NCBI GenBank assembly: GCA_024641365.1
Contig: JAHEDF010000295.1
Location: 1 to 5,500 of the forward strand
Length of the DNA: 5,500 nt
Origin: Planctomycetota bacterium
Lineage (GTDB): Bacteria > Planctomycetota > UBA11346
Direction of reading: 5' to 3'
Each line of letters begins with the position of its first letter. The stretch's first letter is position 1. The translations under genes and the position numbers were made by a program. The notes beneath the pieces were generated by a model. The model saw only the letters and a list, made by a program, of their open reading frames with translations, had not been told where the DNA came from and made no database searches. Below, in pieces: positions 1 to 5,500 of the stretch.

Positions 1-11
1 ATAGTGCCACA

Positions 12-1502
12 ATGGTGAACATTGTCGTACCGATATCTGCGGCTGATGCCCAGGGCGTCATTACTTTATCACAACATGCCCATGCGGCCGGAGCAGATCT
101 CGTAGAAGTCCGTATCGATAGTTGCGTAGCGGCTGGAGCGCAGGCTTCAGACATCATTGATGCGATTAAAGAATTTCAGATTCCAACGATCTTAACAATT
201 CGTCACCCAAGTGAAAATGGCGCTTGTGAAATCAGCGATGTTGATCGTGTGCAATTTTATCACCAGGCGATGGATAATGGTGTGGCGTGGATCGATGTGG
301 AATTAGCGCAATTAGCGGCACTACAACAAGCTGGATTTAAACGCCGTGGCACGACGAAATTAATACTTAGTTATCACGATTTTGAAGGTATGGGTGAAGA
401 TGTCGCCCAAAAAATTAAAACCATGCGCGAAGCTGGTGCTGATTTACCAAAAATAGCAGTTCGTGCTTCAGATGCACATGACCTCAACGACATTAAAGAA
501 TTATATGAGCAAAGTACGGGACCATTAGTGGCAATTGCTATGGGTGAGCATGGTTTGCCATCTCGTTTATTAGCAGGGGTTTGGGGAGCCGCTTTAACCT
601 TTGCGCGATTAGAAAACGACATCGGTTCAGCGCCAGGGCAACCAACCATAAGCGAGTTATTAAAATTATTTCGCATTAAAGAGCAAAATGACCAAACAGA
701 TATTTATGGTGTAATTGGGTCACCGGTTAGCCACTCGTTAAGTCCCCTAATTCATAATACAGCTTTCATTCATCACGGTCTTAATGCGGTGTATGTTCCT
801 TTCCGAGTTGAAAACACCGCCTCGTTTTGGCGCGCATGTGGGTCGTGGATCAAAGGCTTATCAATTACCATACCGCACAAGCAGTCGATGATTCAACAGG
901 TTTATACGATTGAAGATCTCGCTCAACGCATTGGCGCTATAAATACGCTTTACTTAGATCGCGATATGAAACCTGTTGGGGCAAATACTGATGCTTATGC
1001 AGTGATTTATTGCCTAGAAGAGCAAATTGGTGAATTACGAGGACGAAATATTTTAGTATTAGGAGCAGGTGGCGTTGCTCGTGCCATTTGTGTGGCAGTT
1101 AATGATCGTGGCGCCAACGTTACTATTGCTAACCGCACGGTAGAGAAAGCACGAGAATTAGCAGAAGAAGTTGGCGTTCGCTATACGACCATAGAAGAAG
1201 CGTATAATATTCCCTTTGATGTGCTGCTTAATGGCACTGCTGCCGGTATGGGCAAGCCTGATGAATCACCGTGGCCAGAGGATAAGCACCGAGAAACAGC
1301 CGTCGTTTTCGATACTGTTTATCATCCTTTAGAAACAAAATTATTACGCGACGCTCAACGAGCTGGTTCACGAACTGTTGGTGGATTAGAAATGTTAGTG
1401 CGCCAAGCGTTAGGGCAGTATCAACGTTGGACTAATAAAGATGCACCGCACCATATTATGTATCGCGCGTGCTTGGATCGACTGGGTGCAACCCAAGCAT
1501 AA
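12..1502 (+). CDS. aroDE: Bifunctional 3-dehydroquinate dehydratase (type I) / shikimate dehydrogenase, AroD-AroE fusion
   Basis: Catalyses two consecutive cytoplasmic steps of the shikimate pathway: 3-dehydroquinate to 3-dehydroshikimate, then NADPH-dependent reduction to shikimate. Residues 1-200 are a type I dehydratase barrel. They show EVRID (32-36) for substrate binding, the SYHDF segment with general acid/base His122, the Schiff-base Lys147 in LPKIAV, and the MGxxGxxSR loop (177-185). Residues 230-496 are shikimate dehydrogenase. They show HSLSP (241-245; Ser242 and Ser244 for shikimate), catalytic Lys290 in TIPHK, Asn311, NTD (325-327) with Asp327, the nucleotide loop GAGGVARA (351-358), NRT (374-376) typical of NADP preference, and GLEMLVRQA near the end. 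All catalytic residues are present. A linker of about 30 residues joins the domains. The 496 residues fit the sum of both families. The ATG at 12 fits the usual dehydratase N-terminus, but no Shine-Dalgarno sequence lies in the 11 bases before it and the frame stays open to the edge, so a slightly earlier start is possible. Confidence 0.95.
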   Translation: MVNIVVPISAADAQGVITLSQHAHAAGADLVEVRIDSCVAAGAQASDIIDAIKEFQIPTILTIRHPSENGACEISDVDRVQFYHQAMDNGVAWIDVELAQLAALQQAGFKRRGTTKLILSYHDFEGMGEDVAQKIKTMREAGADLPKIAVRASDAHDLNDIKELYEQSTGPLVAIAMGEHGLPSRLLAGVWGAALTFARLENDIGSAPGQPTISELLKLFRIKEQNDQTDIYGVIGSPVSHSLSPLIHNTAFIHHGLNAVYVPFRVENTASFWRACGSWIKGLSITIPHKQSMIQQVYTIEDLAQRIGAINTLYLDRDMKPVGANTDAYAVIYCLEEQIGELRGRNILVLGAGGVARAICVAVNDRGANVTIANRTVEKARELAEEVGVRYTTIEEAYNIPFDVLLNGTAAGMGKPDESPWPEDKHRETAVVFDTVYHPLETKLLRDAQRAGSRTVGGLEMLVRQALGQYQRWTNKDAPHHIMYRACLDRLGATQA

Positions 1503-1508
1503 TGTAAT

Positions 1509-1538
1509 AAAAAGGGGCCATTAAAATGGCCCCTTTTT
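1509..1538. terminator. Bidirectional intrinsic terminator between convergent genes
   Basis: Bases 1509-1521 and 1526-1538 are perfect reverse complements (13 bp) around a four-base loop, TAAA. The core GGGGCCAT/ATGGCCCC is flanked by five A on the left and five T on the right, so a GC-rich stem followed by a U-run forms on either strand. It starts 6 bases after the aroDE stop and lies 30 bases beyond the stop of the convergent esterase gene, the position expected for a shared terminator. Confidence 0.9.
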
Positions 1539-1568
1539 ATTAATTATTTCTTTTTTGCTTCGTAATAA

Positions 1569-3086
1569 TTACCGATCAGACTTAAACGGAACAGCAGGGA
1601 GGCCTGCTTTGTTGGTTAAATTGCAGGCAGGATTATCAGCCCATGCATAACGCACTTTGGTCGGTTTCGCTACGGCAGGAGCTGTTACCACGACTGTTTC
1701 ACCAACTATCGTAGCATCGCCCCAGACAAAATTACCGTCATCGCCGGCTACCGCAAAACCAGTTAATGTATCCCCAGAAGAAATCGTTAAGCCGTCTCCA
1801 ATGTGATCGAATGACAAAATGGCTTTATTACCTTCAGTAACGAACGATTTAAAAACTGGACCGGAATAAACGATGTCTTTTTTATAATCTTTTGCCAAAG
1901 CGTTAAGTGCTAAACGCAAACCTACATCTTGTTTGTTTTTTGGATGAATATCTTTTTCTTCACCAATATCGATAATGGTTGCTAGCCCAGTATTTTTCAC
2001 AGTAGTGGTCGTTAAAAATTGTGCATCACGTAATTTTGCCCAATCGGTATCAGTTGGCCCTGCTGCGCGGTCCTTAAAATTAGCGAGCTGCACGATATAA
2101 AATGAAAAATCACCTTGACCGAAATGTTGACGCCAATCGCCAATCATGAGCGATAATAATTCGTGATATTCGGCATGGCGACCGGCATTTGATTCGCCTT
2201 GGTACCAAATGGCACCACGAATTGTGTAAGGAACTAATGGCGCAATCATGCCATTAAATAATGATGACGGTTTGTGCGGTGAAGAATCACCGGCTGGTTC
2301 TCGTGGTTTACGTGGGATTGGTTTACCGGCAGCTTTTGCCGCTTCGGAATTGGTTTTCCATTTAGCGAGAGCAGCTTCATATTTTACCATTTCATCAGGA
2401 AAGCCCTCCATGCGTTTAGCCCAGTCACCGATAACATGATTTAATTTTTCATTGCCAGTCAGCGCTCCATTGCTGGTCCATGCTTCAGCAGGAGTACCGC
2501 CCCATGAAGTGTGCAATAAGCCAATAGGGACATCTAATTCTTGTAATAATTTACGTCCGAAAAAATAACCGACTGCTGTAAAACCACCAACCGTTTCAGG
2601 CGTGCATACTTGCCAGCTACCGCCACATGTACTAAGCGGGCTATTGGATGTTTTTTTTGTGACGCCAAAGTGGCGTAATTTAGGGTAATTTGCCGCTGCT
2701 TTTTCCGCCTCAAAATTTTGAGCTCCAGCCACTTTCCATTCCATATTTGACTGTCCAGAACATATCCACACTTCGCCAACTAATAAATCAGTGAGCGTAA
2801 TAGTATTACTGCCGTTAATGCTCATAGTATACGGACCACCAGCGGCGCGGGGCGCTAATTTTGCTAACCATTTTCCATCTGCACCGGTGGTTATGGCGGT
2901 TTCACTGCCATCAAATGTAATAGTAATTTTCTCACCAGCATCGGCGGTGCCCCAAACAGCAATGGGTAAATCGCGTTGCAAAACGGCATGATCTCCAAAA
3001 GGGGACGCTAAAGAAACGGCAGCAAATAACCCGGAGGTACTGCATACAAACAATGCTGTTAGTGACAAAAGTCGGATGAATAACAT
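1569..3086 (-). CDS. Exported sialate O-acetylesterase-like carbohydrate esterase (SASA family, SGNH-type)
   Basis: Predicted secreted or periplasmic serine esterase removing O-acetyl groups from sugars such as sialic acid or other glycan residues. The 505-residue product opens with a signal peptide: Arg5, a hydrophobic stretch to about residue 21, and probable cleavage after Ala22 or Ala23. A beta-rich N-terminal domain (about 24-100) precedes the catalytic core. The core shows SGQSNMEW with nucleophile Ser113, SWGGTPAEAW (194-203), IWYQGESN (293-300), and DIHP with the Asp379/His381 pair. A C-terminal beta region ends in the family's YAWADNP motif (480-486) and a GLPAVPF tail. I chose the ATG at 3086. 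An upstream TTG at 3143 keeps the frame open, but it would place 19 extra residues in front of a clean signal peptide, whereas the ATG has AGGA eight bases upstream. There is no lipobox before Cys15, so it is not an obvious lipoprotein. The family also contains acetylxylan esterases, so the substrate is open. It converges on aroDE and is separated by a terminator from the operon to its right. Confidence 0.88.
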   Translation of the reverse strand: MLFIRLLSLTALFVCSTSGLFAAVSLASPFGDHAVLQRDLPIAVWGTADAGEKITITFDGSETAITTGADGKWLAKLAPRAAGGPYTMSINGSNTITLTDLLVGEVWICSGQSNMEWKVAGAQNFEAEKAAANYPKLRHFGVTKKTSNSPLSTCGGSWQVCTPETVGGFTAVGYFFGRKLLQELDVPIGLLHTSWGGTPAEAWTSNGALTGNEKLNHVIGDWAKRMEGFPDEMVKYEAALAKWKTNSEAAKAAGKPIPRKPREPAGDSSPHKPSSLFNGMIAPLVPYTIRGAIWYQGESNAGRHAEYHELLSLMIGDWRQHFGQGDFSFYIVQLANFKDRAAGPTDTDWAKLRDAQFLTTTTVKNTGLATIIDIGEEKDIHPKNKQDVGLRLALNALAKDYKKDIVYSGPVFKSFVTEGNKAILSFDHIGDGLTISSGDTLTGFAVAGDDGNFVWGDATIVGETVVVTAPAVAKPTKVRYAWADNPACNLTNKAGLPAVPFKSDR

Positions 3087-3094
3087 AGCGCATG

Positions 3095-3098
3095 TCCT
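3095..3098 (-). promoter_or_regulatory. Ribosome binding site that decides the esterase start
   Basis: On the minus strand AGGA sits eight bases before the ATG at 3086. This spacing favours that ATG over the in-frame TTG at 3143. A second ATG at 3093 lies closer to the AGGA but is out of frame with the esterase. Confidence 0.65.
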
Positions 3099-3236
3099 AA
3101 TAGTTTGTGATTGGAGAAAGGAATGAAGGTAGAGACAGAACAATGGCCTTACTGCCGCTTATTACCTCTGTTCATAGGTAAAGCGCGGTTCGTCATAGAG
3201 CATGTTTATTGTGCATGAAGAAATGTTCGCATGCGT

Positions 3237-3245
3237 ATTGTACCA
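3237..3245 (-). promoter_or_regulatory. Candidate extended -10 promoter for the esterase gene
   Basis: The minus strand reads TGGTACAAT, which matches an extended -10 element (TGn followed by TACAAT, five of six bases of TATAAT). No good -35 hexamer lies 16-18 bases upstream, though an A/T-rich tract (about 3248-3257) is present. Transcription would start near 3230 and give a leader of roughly 145 bases. This is the best candidate I see in the 290-base gap between 3086 and 3377. The rest of that gap holds the terminator at 3322-3356 and nothing else I can support. Confidence 0.3.
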
Positions 3246-3321
3246 GCAAATTTTTGTTCGTATGGCGTGGCATGTGTGAGTTGGGACTTATGGCCAAACG
3301 AAATCCGACACCCAGTATTAC

Positions 3322-3356
3322 AAAAAAAGAGCCGATCGTACTACGACCGGCTCTTT
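3322..3356 (-). terminator. Intrinsic terminator of the dehydrogenase-isomerase operon
   Basis: Bases 3326-3334 (AAAGAGCCG) pair perfectly with 3348-3356 (CGGCTCTTT). After an A/C mismatch the stem continues for three more pairs (3336-3338 with 3344-3346) around a five-base loop. On the minus strand the hairpin runs into seven consecutive T (3328-3322), a typical rho-independent terminator. It begins 20 bases past the isomerase stop codon and separates that operon from the esterase gene. Confidence 0.88.
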
Positions 3357-3376
3357 AAGGTGAGCAAAATAATTAT

Positions 3377-4444
3377 TTATTTTGCAGCGGCTTTAGCAGG
3401 GCTCAAACCTAAGATGCGTTTGAGCTGTTCTTTGTCGACTTCACCACCAGCAAAATCGTCAAATGCTTTTGCGGCTTGTTTGATCAAATGCTTGGTGATG
3501 AACGGAGCGCCTTCAGCAGCGCCTTGTTCAGGATCTTTTAAGCAGCATTCCCATTCCAACACCGCCCAGCCTTTATAGCCGTATTGGGTTAATTGACTGA
3601 AGATGCGGCTAAAGTCGACTTGACCATCGCCTAGTGAACGGAAGCGACCAGCGCGTTCTTTCCAACCTTGGTAGCCGCCGTAAGCGCCAACACGCCCATC
3701 TGGACGGAATTCAGCGTCTTTGACGTGGAAACATTTAATGCGTTCATGGTAATGATCGATGTACGCACTGTAATCCATGCCTTGTAAAACTAAGTGTGAT
3801 GGATCGTAGAGAATATTAGCGCGTGGATGATTATTTAATGCTTCTAAGAACATTTCAAAAGTTGCGCCGTCGTGGACGTCCTCACCTGGGTGCACTTCCC
3901 AAGCGACATCAACGCCAACGGAATCAGCGTGATCTAAAATTGGTTTCCAACGACGTGCCAGTTCGGCAAATCCTTCTTCGACTAAGCCTGCTGGACGCTG
4001 TGGCCATGGATACATGGTGTGCCATAATAACGCACCCGTAAATGATGGCATGGCGGTAACGCCAAAATTTTGACAGGCAGTTAAACAATATTTAACTTGT
4101 TGAATGGCCCATTCGGTACGCGCTTTGGGATTACCGTGTACTTCTTTCGGAGCAAAGCCGTCGAATTGTTCATCGTAAGCTGGATGTACGGCAACCAGTT
4201 GACCTTGTAAGTGGGTTGATAATTCGGTCACAGCGACGCCATTCGCTTTAGCTATGCCAGCTAACTCATCGCAGTAGGTTTTTGATTCAGCAGCTTTTTT
4301 TACATCGATGACGCGGCCATCCCAGGAAGGAACTTGCACACCTTTGTAGCCAAGTGCGCCTGCCCATTTGGTAATGGTTGGCCATGAGTTAAAGGGAGCG
4401 GCGTCGCCCATGAATTGAGCGAGAAAGATTGCGGGGCCTTTCAT
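3377..4444 (-). CDS. Sugar phosphate isomerase/epimerase family protein (xylose isomerase-like TIM barrel)
   Basis: Predicted cytoplasmic metal-dependent isomerase or epimerase acting on a sugar, inositol or keto-sugar derivative. The 355-residue product has the xylose isomerase-like (AP endonuclease 2) TIM-barrel pattern. Likely metal ligands are Glu183 in AWEVHPGE, Asp214 and His217 in YDPSHL, His240 in FHVKDAE, and Glu297 or Glu299 in LEWE. The N-terminal strand GYKGVQVPSWDG (32-43) and the TELSTHLQG strand (73-81) also fit the barrel. The ATG at 4444 has AAAGGA eight bases upstream and the family length is normal. It follows the Gfo/Idh/MocA gene by 54 bases with no terminator between, so the two are probably cotranscribed. 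This pairing is common in PVC-group genomes and suggests a redox-plus-isomerisation step in sugar or inositol breakdown. The last residues form an Ala/Lys-rich tail (SPAKAAAK) outside the barrel. The exact reaction cannot be assigned; a role as inosose dehydratase, epimerase or 3-keto-sugar hydrolase-like enzyme is possible. Confidence 0.85.
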   Translation of the reverse strand: MKGPAIFLAQFMGDAAPFNSWPTITKWAGALGYKGVQVPSWDGRVIDVKKAAESKTYCDELAGIAKANGVAVTELSTHLQGQLVAVHPAYDEQFDGFAPKEVHGNPKARTEWAIQQVKYCLTACQNFGVTAMPSFTGALLWHTMYPWPQRPAGLVEEGFAELARRWKPILDHADSVGVDVAWEVHPGEDVHDGATFEMFLEALNNHPRANILYDPSHLVLQGMDYSAYIDHYHERIKCFHVKDAEFRPDGRVGAYGGYQGWKERAGRFRSLGDGQVDFSRIFSQLTQYGYKGWAVLEWECCLKDPEQGAAEGAPFITKHLIKQAAKAFDDFAGGEVDKEQLKRILGLSPAKAAAK

Positions 4445-4452
4445 AGGCGAGA

Positions 4453-4458
4453 TCCTTT
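4453..4458 (-). promoter_or_regulatory. Ribosome binding site of the TIM-barrel isomerase gene
   Basis: The minus strand carries AAAGGA followed by eight bases and the ATG at 4444. It is a strong Shine-Dalgarno match and supports that start. It lies in the 54-base spacer after the stop codon of the upstream dehydrogenase gene. Confidence 0.75.
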
Positions 4459-4498
4459 ATGGTAAAATTAATTGTGGTTATAAAAAAGGGTACGGTGA

Positions 4499-5500
4499 TT
4501 ACAGCAATGATTTACCAGCGCCTGCTTTTAACGCTTTTGCCGGTTTTAATTTTTGACTACGTTCAACTTTCACCCATTTTTGGGTCTTGGCACTCTTGAG
4601 CGATGCATCGAGTACCTCTTGGTTAGCAAGGCCATCGGCAAAATTCGGACGGAATTCAGCACCGCTAGCTAATGCTTTTACGAAATCTGCTAACATATTA
4701 ATGAAGCAGTGTTCGTAACCTAAGATGTGACCATCAGGCCAGTAATTTCCGGAGTACGGATGCGCAGAGCCATCCATACACATAACGTTACGGAAACCTT
4801 TATGGCGTGGTTCATCTTCAACTGTGTACACTTGTAATTCATTCATACGTTCAAAATTCCACACAATTGAACCTTTGGTGCCATTAATTTCTATGCAGTT
4901 ATAATTTTTACGACCAGCGGCAGCGCGGGTTGCTTCAAAGCTTGCCAATGCTCCGTTCGACATTTTCGCAATAAATAATAATGCATCATCAACGTCGACC
5001 TCAATTTTTCCTTTGCCATCAGCATTGTTGCGTTTCTTGATAAAGGTTTGCTCAACGCTACTTACTTCATCAAACTCAAGGCCAGTCATAAAGCGAGCTA
5101 AATCAATTAAATGCGCATTTAAGTCGCCATGGGCACCAGAACCACAGGTTTTCGCCATCATACGCCACGTTGCTGGGCAACTTTCATCTAAAAGCCAGTC
5201 CTGTAAGTAGACAGCGCGGACATGACGAATGTCACCAAGTTTGCCATCGTGAATTAAACTAGCAGCAGTTGAAGCAGCAGGTGCGCGGCGATAATTATGC
5301 CATAAACCAACACGACATGGTTTACCATTGGCAGTTTTTGCTTTTTCAGCGGCGGCAACCATCGACTTCGCTTCCTTGACATTTAAAGCTAATGGTTTTT
5401 CGCATAAAACATGTTTGCCAGCTTTTAATGCGGCAATGGAATGCGGGGCATGACTGTCATTTGGTGTTGAAACGTCGACGACATGGATGTCATCACGCTT
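4499..5500 (-). CDS. Gfo/Idh/MocA-family NAD(P)-dependent oxidoreductase (5' end beyond window)
   Basis: Predicted cytoplasmic dehydrogenase of the glucose-fructose oxidoreductase / inositol dehydrogenase / MocA family, oxidising a sugar or cyclitol hydroxyl with NAD(P). The reading frame is open to the right edge and encodes 333 visible residues. The in-frame ATG at 5362 is not the start: the 46 codons before it encode conserved family sequence, VDVSTPNDSH (8-17 of the visible part) and AGKHVLCEKPLA (27-38) with the EKP lysine at 35. The missing N-terminus, perhaps 50-70 residues, should hold the Rossmann GxGxxG loop. Downstream come LWHNYRRAPA (66-75), the QDW segment (100-102), and GDLNAHLIDLARF (125-137), in which Asp126, His130 and Asp133 match the family's DxxxHxxD catalytic region. 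The Gly that often precedes this His by two is Asn here. The C-terminus is a Lys/Ala-rich tail (KPAKALKAGAGK) after the catalytic fold. It is the upstream member of a probable operon with the TIM-barrel isomerase. The substrate is unknown. Confidence 0.9.
   Translation of the reverse strand, partial: KRDDIHVVDVSTPNDSHAPHSIAALKAGKHVLCEKPLALNVKEAKSMVAAAEKAKTANGKPCRVGLWHNYRRAPAASTAASLIHDGKLGDIRHVRAVYLQDWLLDESCPATWRMMAKTCGSGAHGDLNAHLIDLARFMTGLEFDEVSSVEQTFIKKRNNADGKGKIEVDVDDALLFIAKMSNGALASFEATRAAAGRKNYNCIEINGTKGSIVWNFERMNELQVYTVEDEPRHKGFRNVMCMDGSAHPYSGNYWPDGHILGYEHCFINMLADFVKALASGAEFRPNFADGLANQEVLDASLKSAKTQKWVKVERSQKLKPAKALKAGAGKSLL

Noticed and set aside
374..676. Minus-strand open frame of 100 codons inside aroDE
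   Set aside because: It lies wholly antisense to well-conserved dehydratase sequence and its translation resembles no family I know, so it is a shadow frame.
2534..2779. Second minus-strand frame of 81 codons inside the esterase gene
   Set aside because: It overlaps the esterase in another frame, across the region encoding conserved catalytic-core sequence. Its Lys/Arg-rich translation shows no domain.
3201..3235. Repeated GCATG words and the 8-bp palindrome CGCATGCG (3228-3235) as a possible operator
   Set aside because: The repeats are only four to five bases with irregular spacing and the palindrome does not extend, so this is within chance.
3231..3578. Plus-strand open frame of 115 codons starting in the intergenic gap
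   Set aside because: It reads straight through the terminator hairpin at 3322-3356 and then antisense to the end of the isomerase gene. I see no domain in its translation.
4445..4498. Possible terminator or promoter in the spacer between the dehydrogenase and isomerase genes
   Set aside because: The spacer has an A-run but no hairpin and no convincing -35/-10 pair. Only the ribosome binding site is supported.
12..5500. Mobile element, CRISPR, phage defence or tRNA/rRNA content
   Set aside because: No spaced direct repeats, terminal inverted repeats, transposase motifs, cloverleaf or rRNA-like stretches were seen. The four metabolic genes and their spacers account for nearly the whole window.

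Overview
The window reads as ordinary bacterial chromosome with four protein-coding genes and no RNA gene, mobile element, CRISPR array or phage signature that I can see. Three things point to a PVC-group bacterium (Verrucomicrobia, Lentisphaerae, Planctomycetes and relatives): a fused 3-dehydroquinate dehydratase/shikimate dehydrogenase, an exported SASA-family sialate O-acetylesterase, and an adjacent pair of Gfo/Idh/MocA dehydrogenase and xylose-isomerase-like TIM barrel. Such carbohydrate genes are strongly expanded in that group. The placement is an inference from gene content and is not proven by any marker here. Base composition and codon choice look uniform across the window, with many AT-ending codons, so nothing suggests recent transfer.

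Layout. Positions 12-1502 (+) encode the two-domain shikimate-pathway enzyme AroDE, whose true 5' end is close to the left edge. A perfect 13-bp hairpin at 1509-1538 lies between it and the convergent esterase gene and can terminate both. Positions 1569-3086 (-) encode a secreted sialate O-acetylesterase-like protein. It has its own ribosome binding site, a long leader and a possible extended -10 promoter. A second hairpin (3322-3356) followed, on the minus strand, by a run of seven T closes the upstream minus-strand operon. That operon contains a TIM-barrel sugar isomerase/epimerase (3377-4444, -) and a Gfo/Idh/MocA oxidoreductase (4499 to beyond 5500, -) which runs off the right edge. Only 54 bases separate them and there is no terminator between.

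How the genes may work together. AroDE performs two consecutive steps of chorismate synthesis and is metabolically independent of the rest. The dehydrogenase and isomerase form a pair of a kind often involved in oxidising and rearranging unusual sugars, inositols or sugar derivatives. The exported esterase next door could deacetylate an acetylated glycan outside the cytoplasm and so supply substrate, but it is a separate transcription unit and the link is only positional. No substrate can be named from sequence alone. I did not find an undescribed system. The observations below are modest: a domain fusion, variant active-site surroundings, matching Lys/Ala-rich tails, and start-codon corrections.
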